DNA of 38,765 nt. Origin: Aquitalea pelogenes (GTDB lineage: Bacteria > Pseudomonadota > Gammaproteobacteria > Burkholderiales > Chromobacteriaceae). Below, piece by piece: positions 1-9,187 of this stretch (the stretch's first letter is position 1; every line of letters begins with the position of its first letter). The position numbers and the translations under genes were made by a program. The stretch covers positions 1 through 38,765 of the forward strand of contig NZ_LNQV01000040.1 of NCBI RefSeq assembly GCF_001515305.1, written 5' to 3'. The notes under the pieces were generated by a model. It saw only the letters and a list, made by a program, of their open reading frames with translations, had not been told where the DNA came from and did no database searches.

Positions 1-41
1 CGCCAGCGTTCAATCTGAGCCAGGATCAAACTCTTCAGTTC
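1..41 (-). rRNA. rrs: 16S ribosomal RNA, 5' end only (partial)
   Basis: Read on the minus strand, this is the start of a bacterial 16S rRNA. It contains the universal 27F primer region (GAGTTTGATCCTGGCTCAG) followed by ATTGAACGCTGGCG, the usual beta/gammaproteobacterial 5' end. By alignment with the E. coli 5' end the mature RNA should begin near position 41. The gene runs off the left edge, so only about 41 bases are present. Confidence 0.97.
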
Positions 42-109
42 AATCTCATAGCAAATTTCTGGCACGCAAGATCAAAGAAAATAACAAGTATTTCTTGTCT
101 TGCAGTGCA

Positions 110-133
110 AGTATTTGGCTTTCGCCAAGTACT
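110..133 (-). other. stem-loop in the 16S rRNA leader
   Basis: On the minus strand AGTACTTGGC and GCCAAATACT pair across a GAAA tetraloop, giving a ten-base stem with one mismatch. It lies between boxA and the mature 16S 5' end. It is probably part of the rRNA leader fold used in antitermination or processing; that role is inferred from position only. Confidence 0.6.
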
Positions 134-151
134 CACACCTATCGGTTATTC

Positions 152-167
152 TGTTTTTTAAAGAGCG
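152..167 (-). promoter_or_regulatory. boxA antitermination element of the rrn leader
   Basis: The minus strand reads CGCTCTTTAAAAAACA, close to the rRNA boxA consensus TGCTCTTTAACA bound as RNA by NusB-S10. It sits in the expected place, between the rrn promoter and the 16S gene, about 110 bases before the mature 5' end. Confidence 0.75.
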
Positions 168-220
168 GTGCAGGTCGCTGCGTTTCGTTTCCGTCGCTGC
201 GTTGTCTGCTGAGGAGGCGA

Positions 221-249
221 ACTATACCGCCCTGACCCACCCTCGTCAA
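221..249 (-). promoter_or_regulatory. rrn operon promoter
   Basis: On the minus strand a -35 hexamer TTGACG (244-249) and a -10 hexamer TATAGT (221-226) are separated by exactly 17 bases. A GC-rich stretch follows the -10 box, as in stringently controlled rRNA promoters. Transcription would start near 213 and give a leader of about 170 bases. The region 250-453 upstream holds no convincing gene; any UP element or Fis sites there cannot be called by eye. Confidence 0.85.
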
Positions 250-453
250 CACTTTGTGCGAAGAAATCTGCAGGATTCGCCAAAATTCCGTCGCACAGAC
301 CGCTAAGTCACTGAACGGTAATGCTTTATGAAATGCGGGTTTCATGACTGTTTTGCTGCGGGTGCACAGTCAGCGGCGCACCGGCGTTCATCCTGACGCT
401 GACGCATGCAGGAAACTGGCGCAAAAAGCTGGTCTCAGCACCGACACAGGCAC

Positions 454-480
454 AAAAGCCCGGCTGAGCCGGGCTTTTTG
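454..480 (-). terminator. rho-independent terminator of the thioredoxin gene
   Basis: An eight-base stem (AGCCCGGC / GCCGGGCT) with a three-base loop is flanked by A and T runs on both sides, so it could work in either direction. It lies 26 bases beyond the thioredoxin stop codon and insulates that gene from the rrn promoter. Confidence 0.9.
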
Positions 481-505
481 CATGGCGTGCGTTCAAGCAC
501 GGTCA

Positions 506-868
506 TCATTCTTCTTGTGCGGCGATATCTGCCTTGACCTTTTCCATGTCGAGATCACGCAGTGCCTTGATCAACTCTTCCAGCTGCGCTGGCATCATCG
601 CGCCAGCCTGGTTGAAGACGATGATGCCGTCTTTGAGCGCCATCAGGGTGGGGATGGAGCGGATCTGGAAATGGCCAGCCAGTTCTTGTTCTTCTTCAGT
701 ATTGATTTTGCCGAACACGATATCAGTGTGCTTGAGTGCAGCCGCTTCAAAGGTAGGGCCAAACATTTTGCAGGGGCCACACCATTCGGCCCAGAAATCC
801 AGAATGAGGATGCCGCCCTTGTCGACGGTTTCATTGAAACTGCTGCCGGTGATATTGATGGTGGCCAT
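506..868 (-). CDS. thioredoxin family protein
   Basis: A 120-residue single-domain thioredoxin. The redox motif WCGPC lies at about residues 29-33 within a typical DFWAEWCGPCK context, and the conserved cis-proline region (RSIPTLMALKDG) follows about 40 residues later. Length and motifs fit a cytoplasmic disulfide reductase. The C-terminal tail is long and charged (ends ADIAAQEE). The ATG at 868 was chosen because AAGGAG lies eight bases before it; a longer frame starting at 895 lacks such a site and adds residues that do not belong to the fold. A small inverted repeat (GCCGG/CCGGC, about 881-893) sits just before the ribosome binding site. The gene stands alone between two terminators. It could be TrxA itself or a paralogue, since the WAEWCGPCKMFGP segment differs from classical TrxA (WAEWCGPCKMIAP). 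Confidence 0.92.
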   Translation of the reverse strand: MATINITGSSFNETVDKGGILILDFWAEWCGPCKMFGPTFEAAALKHTDIVFGKINTEEEQELAGHFQIRSIPTLMALKDGIIVFNQAGAMMPAQLEELIKALRDLDMEKVKADIAAQEE

Positions 869-977
869 GCTGCGCTCCTTGCCGGTAACCGGCATGTATA
901 TATAGGTGGTAGCAGCAAGATGGGATGCGTGCTGGCTTTTACAAGAGCTGTGCGCCGGTTTGTGGCGGGTTCAGGCA

Positions 978-1004
978 GAAAAAAGGCTCACTGTTGTGAG
1001 CCTT
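978..1004 (-). terminator. rho-independent terminator after the tautomerase gene
   Basis: On the minus strand AAGGCTCAC and GTGAGCCTT pair around a four-base loop and are followed by a run of T. It lies just downstream of the tautomerase stop codon (1023) and closes the rlmK-tautomerase transcript. Confidence 0.88.
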
Positions 1005-1022
1005 CATGTTCTGCCAACGGTA

Positions 1023-1370
1023 TTACAGCCAGCATTTGCGGTAGCTGTCGCGTTCCATCTGACAGACTTCCACGCAAAGCTGGGTGCCGGTGGGGCCTTG
1101 AATCTGTTGTTGCAGGACGGGCAGCAGGCTGTCGGACAGCTGTTGACGAGTGGGCAAGTCACGACCACTCAGGATATGGAGTTGCAGGTGCACGAACGGA
1201 GCGCTACCCGGTGTGGTGCCGGTGAGCCAGTCTTGCAACAGGATGGCCCGGCTTTTGATGTCTTCTGCCTGGAACTGGCCGCTAGCCAGTAATGCCTGAT
1301 TGATGGCCAGCAAGGTGGCGGGGACATCCAGTTGCAGCCCACTGCTGTATTGCATGATGACTTGTGGCAT
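1023..1370 (-). CDS. 5-carboxymethyl-2-hydroxymuconate isomerase-like tautomerase
   Basis: A 115-residue protein beginning MPQVIMQYS. The proline directly after the initiator methionine is the catalytic base of the tautomerase superfamily. Length and overall pattern match the CHMI (HpaF) group, which isomerises 5-carboxymethyl-2-hydroxymuconate in homoprotocatechuate breakdown. No other hpa gene is nearby, so the true substrate may differ; many genomes carry stand-alone members of this family. The start codon follows the rlmK stop by one base (TGA, c, ATG), which implies translational coupling to rlmK. A terminator follows. Confidence 0.75.
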   Translation of the reverse strand: MPQVIMQYSSGLQLDVPATLLAINQALLASGQFQAEDIKSRAILLQDWLTGTTPGSAPFVHLQLHILSGRDLPTRQQLSDSLLPVLQQQIQGPTGTQLCVEVCQMERDSYRKCWL

Positions 1371-1371
1371 G

Positions 1372-2322
1372 TCAGCTGGCTTTCTTTTTCAGTTGGTAAC
1401 ACTGGTGGATCTTGCGGTTGCGGAAGTCTTCCGGCACGGACTGCCCGCTGATATCGCGGATGTGATAGTCCTCGGCCAGGCGTTCGTCCAGCACGAAGCT
1501 GCGCAGATTATTGGAGAAGTACAAGGTACCACCCGGTGCCAGCAATGCCATGGCGTAGTCGATGAGCCAGACATGGTCGCGCTGGACGTCGAGGATGTCC
1601 TGCATTTTCTTGGAATTGGAGAAGGTGGGCGGGTCCATCACGATGAGGTCGAACTGCTTGCCCTCGTCCACCGCTTGCTCCAGATACTGGAATACATCGG
1701 CACGCACCAGTTGATGGCGGGCGAGATCCAGTCCGTTCAGCTCGAAGTTGCGGCGCGACCAGTCCTGATAGGTATTGGACATGTCGACGGTTTCCGAGCT
1801 GACAGCACCGCCTGCACCGGCGTAGACGGTGAAGCTGCCGGTATAGGCAAACAGATTGAGAAAGCGCTTGCCCGCGGCTTCTTCACGCACGCGTTTGCGG
1901 GTGTTGCGGTGATCAAGGAACAGGCCGGTGTCCAGATAGGCATCCAGATTGACGATGAAACGCTGGCCGAATTCGTGCACGATGAAGTCATCGCCCAGCT
2001 TGCCCACTTTTTCGTACTGGCTGACGCCCTTCTGGCGACGGCGGCTTTTCAGGGTGATGGCGGATTCATCGCGGCCGGTAACTTCGGCGATGGCAGCCAT
2101 GATGGCGGCAATCCATTGCTGGTAGACATCGTCTTCCATTTCCCAGCCGGTGTCGTACTCCTGCAGATGCACCCGATCCCCGTACAGGTCTACCGCCAGC
2201 GGAAACTGCGGTACGTCCTTGTCGTAGACACGCCAGGCATCCAGCCCCTGGCGGGAGGCCCACTTGGCGTAGTGCTTGTAATTTTTCTGCAGCCGGTTGG
2301 CAAAGGCGGAGACATCGACCAT
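1372..2322 (-). CDS. rlmK: 23S rRNA (guanine-N7)-methyltransferase RlmK-like
   Basis: A 316-residue class I SAM-dependent methyltransferase resembling the C-terminal half of E. coli RlmKL (RlmK), which makes m7G2069 in 23S rRNA. Visible hallmarks are the N-terminal FANRLQKN...RVYDKD region, YLDTGLFLDHR before the Rossmann fold, motif I NLFAYTGSFTVYAG, and the catalytic DPPTFSNSKKM segment. There is no THUMP/RlmL half, as in beta-proteobacteria where the two activities are separate genes. ATG 2322 is preferred because AAGGA lies just upstream; the open frame reaches 2424 but would run across the coaD terminator. It is followed immediately by the tautomerase gene. Confidence 0.85.
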   Translation of the reverse strand: MVDVSAFANRLQKNYKHYAKWASRQGLDAWRVYDKDVPQFPLAVDLYGDRVHLQEYDTGWEMEDDVYQQWIAAIMAAIAEVTGRDESAITLKSRRRQKGVSQYEKVGKLGDDFIVHEFGQRFIVNLDAYLDTGLFLDHRNTRKRVREEAAGKRFLNLFAYTGSFTVYAGAGGAVSSETVDMSNTYQDWSRRNFELNGLDLARHQLVRADVFQYLEQAVDEGKQFDLIVMDPPTFSNSKKMQDILDVQRDHVWLIDYAMALLAPGGTLYFSNNLRSFVLDERLAEDYHIRDISGQSVPEDFRNRKIHQCYQLKKKAS

Positions 2323-2374
2323 AACATTCCTTGGCGACAGCAGCCGGTGTGGCACTGCCGGGTAATTCATTCGG

Positions 2375-2417
2375 ACAAAAACAAAACGCGCGCCAGCATA
2401 AGCGACCGGCGCGCGCA
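2375..2417 (-). terminator. rho-independent terminator of coaD
   Basis: On the minus strand GCGCGCC and GGCGCGC pair around a loop of about 13 bases and are followed by TTTTGTTTTTG. It begins about 20 bases past the coaD stop codon and separates coaD from rlmK. Confidence 0.8.
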
Positions 2418-2439
2418 TCAGCAAGTCCTGCCTGACCGC

Positions 2440-2934
2440 CTATTCCGGCTGGTACATGGCGATCAGCTTGCGATAGACCGGCTCGGGCAGATACTGGCGG
2501 ATCATGTTCTGCCAGCCACGCGGACCGACCAGGCCCTTGACCATGGTGGAGGACACTTCGGCATATTCCCGCGGCGGCAGCAGGAAAATGGTGGTGATGT
2601 CCGGGTGCAGATCGGAATTGATATAACGCATGGTGCGTTCGTATTCGTAGTCGCTGGCGGTGCGAATACCGCGAATGATGTAGTTGGCACCAATGCTCTG
2701 GGCGTAGTTCACCAGGAACTGGTTTTCGAATACATCGACCCGCAGCTTGTTGAAACCACGCGTAACGGCACGCAGCATCTCGACGCGTTCGTCCACACTG
2801 AAGGTACAGTGCTTTTCCGGGTTCACGCCGACTGCCACGATGAGTTCGTCGAACAGCTCTACGGCTTCGCGAATCATCCACAAGTGACCGTTGGTGACCG
2901 GGTCGAAACTTCCGGCATACACGGCTCTTTTCAC
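2440..2934 (-). CDS. coaD: phosphopantetheine adenylyltransferase
   Basis: Catalyses the penultimate step of coenzyme A synthesis, joining 4'-phosphopantetheine and ATP to dephospho-CoA. The 164-residue product starts [17 protein letters not shown], with the nucleotidyltransferase motif (T/H)xGH as TNGH, and carries the second signature ([10 protein letters not shown]) near the C-terminus. A GTG start at 2934 is chosen: AGGA lies nine bases upstream and the product then has the family's usual 160-165 residues. An in-frame ATG at 2964 would add ten residues but has no ribosome binding site. The gene stands alone, between the dppF terminator and its own. Confidence 0.93.
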   Translation of the reverse strand: MKRAVYAGSFDPVTNGHLWMIREAVELFDELIVAVGVNPEKHCTFSVDERVEMLRAVTRGFNKLRVDVFENQFLVNYAQSIGANYIIRGIRTASDYEYERTMRYINSDLHPDITTIFLLPPREYAEVSSTMVKGLVGPRGWQNMIRQYLPEPVYRKLIAMYQPE

Positions 2935-3084
2935 TTCTCGTTTTCCTTTGGATGTGTGTGCCATGGCGACTGTATCGTGCAGTAGTGGGAGGGTAAAGGC
3001 ATTTTTGTTGCGCTGCGCCAAAAATGCGGGATAACAACAGGGTTTTGCGTCATTTACATCATGATTGCAGAACATTCTGGTGCA

Positions 3085-3115
3085 AGAAGCAAGAAAGGCC
3101 GACAAAATGCCGGCC
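3085..3115 (-). terminator. rho-independent terminator of the dpp operon
   Basis: On the minus strand GGCCG and CGGCC form the stem, with a nine-base loop and a following TTTCTTGCTTCTT tract. It lies about 30 bases beyond the dppF stop codon. Confidence 0.75.
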
Positions 3116-3143
3116 CTTGTCATGAAAACCGCACCGGAATGGG

Positions 3144-4118
3144 TCAGCTGTTGATGTTTTCCGCGTGATGGCAGGCCACCATGCGCTCATCCAGCGCACG
3201 CAGTTCCGGCACTTCCTGCTGGCAACGCTCGTTGGCAAACGGGCAGCGCTTGTGGAAGGTGCAGCCGGACGGCGGATTCAGCGGGCTGGGCAATTCACCA
3301 TGGATCTTGATCTTGACCCGCCGGTCTTCCGGGTGAATAGAAGGCGTGGCGGACAGCAAGGCCTGGGTATAAGGATGCAGCGGTCGGGAATAGATCTTTT
3401 CCTTGGCACCCACTTCCACCGCACGGCCCAGATACATCACCATCAAGTCGTCGGCTACATGCTCCACCACCGCCAGATTGTGCGAGATGAACACATAGGC
3501 GGTGTTGAACTCTTCCTGCAGATCCATGAACAGGTTGAGCACCTGGGCCTGGATGGAAACGTCCAGTGCCGAGGTGGGTTCGTCAGCCACCACGATCTTG
3601 GGGTTGAGCATCATGGCGCGGGCGATGGCGATACGCTGGCGCTGGCCACCGGAGAACATGTGCGGGTAGCGGTAGTAATGTTCCGGACGCAAACCAACCC
3701 GTGTCATCATGGCGCGCACGCGCTCCTCACGCTCGCTGGCGGACAGGCTGGTATTGATGTCCAGCGGCTCGCCCAGCTGGGTGCCGATCTTCTGGCGCGG
3801 GTTGAGCGAGGCGTAGGGGTTCTGGAACACCATCTGCACCTTGGTGCGCATGGCTTTCAGTTCGGCTTTGCTAGCCTTGGCGGCATCCTGCCCGTCCAGC
3901 AGCAGCGAACCGGAAGTCGGCGGCTCGATCAGCGTCAGCTGGCGTGCCAGAGTGGACTTGCCACAGCCGGATTCGCCCACCACTGCCAGCGTCTTGCCAG
4001 CCTGCAATTCAAACGATACGCCGTTCAGCGCCTTGACCTGTGCCGACGGCTTGAGAAAACCCTGGGCCACATCGTAATAACGGGTGAGGTCCCGTGCCTG
4101 CAATACGGTACTCATCAT
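3144..4118 (-). CDS. dppF: dipeptide ABC transporter ATP-binding protein DppF
   Basis: One of the two ATPases that power peptide import. Motifs in order: Walker [10 protein letters not shown] at about residue 51, Q-loop [12 protein letters not shown], signature FSGGQRQR, Walker [12 protein letters not shown], and H-loop FISHN. The C-terminal oligopeptide-transporter extension ([12 protein letters not shown]...C) contains the cysteines typical of DppF/OppF. At 324 residues the length is normal. The start overlaps the dppD stop codon in an ATGA arrangement. A second ATG directly follows (4115) and sits at better distance from AAGGAGG, so the true start may be three bases later. Last gene of the operon; it pairs with DppD. 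Confidence 0.93.
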   Translation of the reverse strand: MMSTVLQARDLTRYYDVAQGFLKPSAQVKALNGVSFELQAGKTLAVVGESGCGKSTLARQLTLIEPPTSGSLLLDGQDAAKASKAELKAMRTKVQMVFQNPYASLNPRQKIGTQLGEPLDINTSLSASEREERVRAMMTRVGLRPEHYYRYPHMFSGGQRQRIAIARAMMLNPKIVVADEPTSALDVSIQAQVLNLFMDLQEEFNTAYVFISHNLAVVEHVADDLMVMYLGRAVEVGAKEKIYSRPLHPYTQALLSATPSIHPEDRRVKIKIHGELPSPLNPPSGCTFHKRCPFANERCQQEVPELRALDERMVACHHAENINS

Positions 4119-5086
4119 GCCTCCTTGGCCGTAATCGGGTAGTGGCAGCGTACGACGCCACCGTCAATGGCGGTCAGGCCCGGTCGCTGGGCCTTGCACT
4201 TGTCCTGAACATAAGGACAGCGCGGAGACAACAGGCAGCCGCTTGGCCGGTCGTACTGCCCCGGCACGATGCCAGGCAGGGTGGACAGGCGATGCGCGCC
4301 CTTGCTGTGTTCCGGAATGGACTTGAGCAACGCCTCGGTATACGGATGAGTCGGGGTGCGGAAGATGCCCGGCACCTTGGCCATTTCCGCCACTTGCCCT
4401 GCATACATCACCGCCACCTTGTGCGCCACTTCGGCCACCACGGCCAGGTCATGGGTAATCATGATCAGGGCCATGTTCTGGCTTTTCTGCAGATTGACCA
4501 GCAAGTCCATGATTTGCGCCTGGATGGTTACGTCCAGCGCGGTGGTGGGCTCGTCGGCAATCAGCAGCTTGGGATTACAGGCAATGGCCATGGCAATCAC
4601 CACGCGCTGGCTCATGCCACCGGACAACTGGTGCGGGTAGGCATTCAGCCGGCTGGCCGCCGCCGGGATTTCCACCATTTCCATCAGTTCCAGCGCGCGC
4701 TGTTTCAGTGCGGCACCACGCAGGCCCTGGTGGATTTTCAGCACTTCCATGATCTGGTAACCCACGGTATAGCTGGGGTTGAGCGAGGTCATCGGATCCT
4801 GGAAGATCATGGCGATATCCTTGCCGACGATCTTGCGACGCTCGCGCGCCGAGATGGTAAGCAGGTTCTTGCCATCAAATTGCAGGGTGTCCGCCACAAT
4901 GCGGCCCTGTCCTTCCAGCAGGCCCATCATGGCCATCATGGTGACTGACTTGCCCGAACCGGATTCGCCGACGATGCCGACGATTTCGCCCTGATTGACG
5001 CTCAGGTCCAGTCCTTCCACTGCGCGGAAGGGATTCTTTTCCGAACCGAACTCCACCGAGAGGTTCTTGATTTCCAGCAGACTCAT
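4115..5086 (-). CDS. dppD: dipeptide ABC transporter ATP-binding protein DppD
   Basis: First ATPase of the peptide importer, 323 residues. Walker A GESGSGKS at about residue 40, Q-loop [12 protein letters not shown], signature LSGGMSQR, Walker [12 protein letters not shown] and H-loop ITHD are all present, as is the C-terminal [16 protein letters not shown] segment of the OppD/DppD type. The ATG at 5086 has GAGGAGG five bases upstream. Ten bases separate it from dppC, and its stop codon overlaps the dppF start, so the four transport genes are translated as one unit. Confidence 0.93.
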   Translation of the reverse strand: MSLLEIKNLSVEFGSEKNPFRAVEGLDLSVNQGEIVGIVGESGSGKSVTMMAMMGLLEGQGRIVADTLQFDGKNLLTISARERRKIVGKDIAMIFQDPMTSLNPSYTVGYQIMEVLKIHQGLRGAALKQRALELMEMVEIPAAASRLNAYPHQLSGGMSQRVVIAMAIACNPKLLIADEPTTALDVTIQAQIMDLLVNLQKSQNMALIMITHDLAVVAEVAHKVAVMYAGQVAEMAKVPGIFRTPTHPYTEALLKSIPEHSKGAHRLSTLPGIVPGQYDRPSGCLLSPRCPYVQDKCKAQRPGLTAIDGGVVRCHYPITAKEA

Positions 5087-5096
5087 ACTTCCCTCC

Positions 5097-6020
5097 TCAG
5101 GCGGCGCGCTTCAGTTTCGGGTCCAGCGCATCGCGCAGGCCGTCACCCATCAGGTTGATAGCCAGTACCGACAGCAAAATGGTGAGACCAGGCAGCGACA
5201 CCACCCACCAGGCACGTTCGATGTAATCACGGGCAGAGGCCAGCATGGTGCCCCACTCCGGCGTAGGCGGTTGCACGCCCAGGCCCAGAAAGCCCAGTGC
5301 GGCAATTTCCAGAATGGCCGAGGAGAAGCTCATGGTGGCATGCACGATCAAGGGAGCCATGCAGTTGGGCAGCACGGTGTTGAACATCAGACGGAACAGG
5401 CCGGCACCGGACACGCGCGAAGCGGTGACGTAGTCGCGGTTCAGTTCGGTCATGGCCGAGGCACGGGTCAGGCGCACATAGGCAGGCAGGGATACCGTGG
5501 CAATGGCAATCATGGCATTGAGCAGGCCCGGCCCCAGGATGGCCATGATAGCCACTGCCAGTAGCAGGGACGGCAAGGCCATCATGATGTCCATCACCCG
5601 CATGATCACGCCGCCCAGCACCTTGGGAAAGAAGGCTGCCAGCAGACCCAGCACCACGCCGGGCACCATGGCCAGCAACACCGAGCACAGGCCGATGAAC
5701 AACGACAGGCGTGCACCGTAGATCAGGCGCGACAGGATGTCGCGGCCCAGCTCATCGGTACCCAGCAGGAAGGCACTGGAGCCGCCATCCAGCCAGGCCG
5801 GCGGCGTCAGCAGATGGTCGCGGTATTGCTCGATCGGGCTGTACGGTGCTACCAGCGGAGCCAGCACGGCGCACAGCACCACGATGCTCATGAAGATCAG
5901 GCCGGCAACCGCGCCCTTGTTATAGGAAAAGCCCTGCCAGAATTCCTTGAGTGGCGAGGGATAGTTGACTGCCGCATCTTCAGCGGGCACGGCAGCGTTC
6001 TGCATGTTTGCATTAGTCAT
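5097..6020 (-). CDS. dppC: dipeptide ABC transporter permease DppC
   Basis: Inner-membrane permease of 307 residues. A cytoplasmic N-terminus (about 35 residues) is followed by a first membrane helix ([21 protein letters not shown]). The sequence then has the [23 protein letters not shown] segment conserved in OppC/DppC, and the permease loop with the EAA-like signature near [18 protein letters not shown]. It forms the heterodimeric channel with DppB. The start has only a weak ribosome binding site (AGGT), consistent with coupling to dppB, which ends 17 bases upstream. Confidence 0.92.
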   Translation of the reverse strand: MTNANMQNAAVPAEDAAVNYPSPLKEFWQGFSYNKGAVAGLIFMSIVVLCAVLAPLVAPYSPIEQYRDHLLTPPAWLDGGSSAFLLGTDELGRDILSRLIYGARLSLFIGLCSVLLAMVPGVVLGLLAAFFPKVLGGVIMRVMDIMMALPSLLLAVAIMAILGPGLLNAMIAIATVSLPAYVRLTRASAMTELNRDYVTASRVSGAGLFRLMFNTVLPNCMAPLIVHATMSFSSAILEIAALGFLGLGVQPPTPEWGTMLASARDYIERAWWVVSLPGLTILLSVLAINLMGDGLRDALDPKLKRAA

Positions 6021-6037
6021 GTCGATACCTGCAAGCG

Positions 6038-7066
6038 TTATTTGGCGTGGCGGATGCGCGGGTTGGCAACACCGTACAGAATGTCCACCAGGAAGTTGGT
6101 GATGATCACCAGCGTGGCCACGATCAGGATGCCGTTTTGCACCACCGGGTAGTCACGGCGGCTGATGGCGTCGATCAGCCACTTGCCGATGCCGGGCCAG
6201 GAGAAGATGGTTTCGGTCAGCACCGCACCACCCATCAGCGTGCCCACTTGCAGGCCGATCACCGTCAGCACCGGAATCAGCGCATTGCGCAGGGTGTGGA
6301 CAAAAATCACCCGCGCCGGCGACAGGCCCTTGGCCCGTGCGGTGCGCACATAGTCTTCACGCAGCACTTCCAGCATGGAAGAACGGGTCATCCGTGCAAT
6401 CACCGCCAGCGGGATGGTGCCCAGCACGATGGCAGGCAGGATCAGATGCATCAGCGCATCCTTGAAGGCACCGGCATTGGCGGACGGATCCGCCGCTTCG
6501 GCCAGCCAGGTGTCGATCAGCATGAAACCGGTGCGCGGCGTGATGTCGAAGGCCAGGTCCAGCCGTCCGGAAACCGGCGTCCAGCCCAGCTTGACCGAGA
6601 AGAACATGATAAGGATGAGGCCCCACCAGAAAATCGGCATGGAAAAGCCGGTGAGCGAAATGCCCATCACGCCATGGTCGAAGATGGAGCCGCGCTTGAT
6701 GGCGGCAATCACCCCGGCCAGCAGGCCGAACACCACGGCAAAGGCCATGGCGGCCAGTGCCAGTTCCAGCGTGGCGGGGAACAGGGTCTTGAACTCGGTC
6801 CACACGCTGGTTTTGGTCACCAGCGACTCACCCAGATTGCCATGCAGCAAATTGCCGATGTAGTCGACGTACTGCGCGTACAACGGCTTGTCCAGCCCAA
6901 GGCGGTGCATGGCATCTGCATGCATTTGCGGGTCGAGTGTGCGCTCACCCACCATGACTTCCACCGGGTCGCCGGGGATCATGCGGATAAGGCCGAAGGT
7001 GAGCAAGGTAATGCCGAAGAACGTGGGAATCAGCAAACCCAGCCTGCGGAAAATGAAAGACAACAT
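6038..7066 (-). CDS. dppB: dipeptide ABC transporter permease DppB
   Basis: Inner-membrane permease of 342 residues. The first membrane helix begins at residue 2 (LSFIFRRLGLLIPTFFGITL). The IPGDP motif follows it, and the EAA-type loop (YVRTARAKGLSPARVIFVHTLRNALIPV) lies near residue 240; all are standard for OppB/DppB. ATG 7066 was chosen because GGGAG lies eight bases upstream and the product then starts at the conserved helix; a longer open frame to 7117 adds a hydrophilic stretch not found in the family. It is the first permease gene, downstream of dppA and the hairpins at 7444-7492. Confidence 0.92.
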   Translation of the reverse strand: MLSFIFRRLGLLIPTFFGITLLTFGLIRMIPGDPVEVMVGERTLDPQMHADAMHRLGLDKPLYAQYVDYIGNLLHGNLGESLVTKTSVWTEFKTLFPATLELALAAMAFAVVFGLLAGVIAAIKRGSIFDHGVMGISLTGFSMPIFWWGLILIMFFSVKLGWTPVSGRLDLAFDITPRTGFMLIDTWLAEAADPSANAGAFKDALMHLILPAIVLGTIPLAVIARMTRSSMLEVLREDYVRTARAKGLSPARVIFVHTLRNALIPVLTVIGLQVGTLMGGAVLTETIFSWPGIGKWLIDAISRRDYPVVQNGILIVATLVIITNFLVDILYGVANPRIRHAK

Positions 7067-7443
7067 ACGTACTTCTCCCGTGTATCCGGCCTGCTTTACA
7101 GCATGGCAGACGGACACCTTTATTTCAGACCCAGATCGTGGATGGGAATGTCATGAAAACCGGCAAGGAAAAAGCAGCAGGACAGCAGAAGGGAAGCGCG
7201 GAGGTGTCGGGCCGAAGACGCCAGCTGAACCACCCACCTACATCAGCTACGCCTTCGCCGCGACGGAGTGAACGATATCACCCGGCGGCAAGCATGCCTT
7301 TGATGCAGGTCAAGCCTGTCGCCATGTGGTGATGGCGCAAGACTGTATCACTTCCGGTATGTACTGCCGATGCTGCATGGCCAGCCCTGCCGGCGCCACC
7401 GCTCTTGCTCTGATGACAGGATACGGTAGTGTTTCATGCAAAA
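7067..7443. other. dppA-dppB intergenic region without a gene
   Basis: About 375 bases between the dppB start and the hairpins after dppA. Short open frames on the plus strand here lack ribosome binding sites and recognisable products. The spacing is long for an operon, so dppBCDF may also have a promoter of its own on the minus strand, but no convincing -35/-10 pair stood out. Confidence 0.5.
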
Positions 7444-7492
7444 CATCGGGGGCTTGCGCCCCCGATGCCAAAGACCTCCCGGCAAGGAGGTC
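7444..7492 (-). terminator. tandem hairpins after dppA (partial terminator or mRNA-stabilising structure)
   Basis: On the minus strand the first hairpin (7473-7492) pairs GACCTCC with GGAGGTC. The second (7444-7467) pairs CATCGGGGGC with GCCCCCGATG around a four-base loop and is followed by TTTTGC. Such structures after a binding-protein gene usually limit read-through or protect the upstream mRNA, so that DppA is made in excess over the membrane parts. Confidence 0.8.
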
Positions 7493-7500
7493 GGACTTGC

Positions 7501-9099
7501 TTACTTGACGCTGACGCCGTAGAAGGAGTTCAGGCCGAACGGGCTGACCTTGAAGCCAAGCACCGACTTGGACATCGGCTGTACCACGGTGGAGTGGGCA
7601 ATGGTGGTGAAAGGCAGCTGCTGTTTGTAGATTTCCTGTGCCTTCATGTACAGCTTGGTGCGCTCGGCCACATTGGTGGTGCGCTTGGCTTTTTGCAACA
7701 GGTCTTCAAACGGCTTGTAGCACCACTTGGCAAAGTTGTTGCCGTTCATGGCTTCGCAGCCCAGCTGGGTGCCCAGCCAGTTATCCGGATCACCATTGTC
7801 ACCGGTCCAGCCGATCAGCATGGCATCATGCTCGCCAGCCTTGGCGCGCTTGATGTACTCGCCCCATTCGTAGGTGGTGATCTTGGCCTTGACGCCGATC
7901 TTGGCCCAGTCAGCCTGTACCATTTCGGCCATCAGCTTGGCATTCGGGTTGTACGGACGCTGTACCGGCATCGCCCACAGGGTGATGTCGAAGCCATTCG
8001 GGTAGCCAGCCTTGGCCAGCAGGGCCTTGGCTTTTTCCACGCTGTACGGCGCATCCTTCAGGCTCTTGTTGTAGGACCACTGGGTCGGCGGCATCGGGTT
8101 GGTGGCAGCCTGGCCAGCACCCTGATACACGGCGTCGATGATGGCTTTCTTGTTGACAGCCATGTCCAGCGCCTGGCGCACTTCCAGTTTTTCCAGCGGC
8201 TTGTGCTTCACGTTGTAGGCCAGGTAGCCCAGGTTGAAGCCGGCTTGGGAAATCACGTTCAGCTTGCTGTCGGCCTTCATCGCGGCGATGTCGGTCGGAC
8301 GCGGGTAAGCGGTAATCTGGCACTCGCCAGCCTTCAGCTTCTGGTAGCGCACGGACGGGTCGGTGGTGATGGCAAACACCAGGTTATCCACTTTCGGGCC
8401 ATCCGCCTTGTCCCAGTACTGCTTGTTGGCAGCAAAGCGGATCTGGGAATCCTTCTGGTAGCGCTTGAAGATGAAGGGACCGGTACCAACCGGTTGCTGG
8501 TTGATCAGCTGCGGGGTGCCTGCCTTCAACAGCTTGTCGGCATATTCGGCCGACTGGATGGAGGCAAAGCTCATCGCCAGGTTCTGCAGGAAGGCCGCGT
8601 CGATGCTCTTCAGCGTGAACTTGACGGTATTGGCATCCAGCTTTTCCACCTTGGTGATGTTCTCATCCATGCCCATATCGGTGAAATACGGGAATTCGGT
8701 CGGATAAGCCTTGCGGAAGGCGTTGTTCTTGTTGAGCATGCGGTCGAAGGTGAACACCACGTCGTCCGCATTGAAGTCGCGCGTCGGCTTGAAGTAGTCA
8801 GTGGTCTGAATCTTCACGCCCTTGCGCAGATGGAAGGTGTAGGACAGGCCATCGGCAGCCACATCCCATTTCTCAGCCAGGCCCGGTACCACCTTGGTAC
8901 CGCCGCGCTGGAATTGTACCAGGCGGTTGAATACGGTTTCGGCAGAGGCATCAAAGTCGGTGCCCGTGGTGTACTGCCCCGGGTCGAAACCCGCCGGGCT
9001 GCCCTCGGAGCAATATACGAGCGTTCCTGCAGCTTGTGCAGCCATCGAGGCCGAGGCGATCAGGCCGGCGGCCAGCAGCATTTTCTTTGCAGCTTGCAT
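7501..9099 (-). CDS. dppA: periplasmic dipeptide-binding protein DppA
   Basis: Periplasmic receptor of the dipeptide importer, 532 residues (E. coli DppA has 535). A signal peptide (MQAAKKMLLAAGLIASASMAAQA, about 23 residues) leads into LVYCSEGSPAGFDPG, the start of mature DppA. Other conserved stretches are PVGTGPF, LAYNVKHKPLEKLEVRQAL, MPVQRPYNPN and WTGDNGDPDN, the last two close to identical with E. coli DppA. ATG 9099 is supported by AAGGAAG upstream and by the signal peptide; the open frame extends further upstream without meaning. It is first in the operon, with its own promoter and a downstream hairpin pair, consistent with high expression. Confidence 0.95.
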   Translation of the reverse strand: MQAAKKMLLAAGLIASASMAAQAAGTLVYCSEGSPAGFDPGQYTTGTDFDASAETVFNRLVQFQRGGTKVVPGLAEKWDVAADGLSYTFHLRKGVKIQTTDYFKPTRDFNADDVVFTFDRMLNKNNAFRKAYPTEFPYFTDMGMDENITKVEKLDANTVKFTLKSIDAAFLQNLAMSFASIQSAEYADKLLKAGTPQLINQQPVGTGPFIFKRYQKDSQIRFAANKQYWDKADGPKVDNLVFAITTDPSVRYQKLKAGECQITAYPRPTDIAAMKADSKLNVISQAGFNLGYLAYNVKHKPLEKLEVRQALDMAVNKKAIIDAVYQGAGQAATNPMPPTQWSYNKSLKDAPYSVEKAKALLAKAGYPNGFDITLWAMPVQRPYNPNAKLMAEMVQADWAKIGVKAKITTYEWGEYIKRAKAGEHDAMLIGWTGDNGDPDNWLGTQLGCEAMNGNNFAKWCYKPFEDLLQKAKRTTNVAERTKLYMKAQEIYKQQLPFTTIAHSTVVQPMSKSVLGFKVSPFGLNSFYGVSVK

Positions 9100-9187
9100 T
9101 GTTCTTCCTTTTCCTTGTGTACGACTTTGCGTCTTGTTCGATCTTCTGTATCTCACAGCAAACCTTGTGGGTCTGCATTGGTGGAAT

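Noticed and set aside
2935-3123. N-terminal extension of CoaD
   Set aside because: The open frame continues upstream to 3123 but crosses the dppF terminator; CoaD has normal length from the GTG at 2934.
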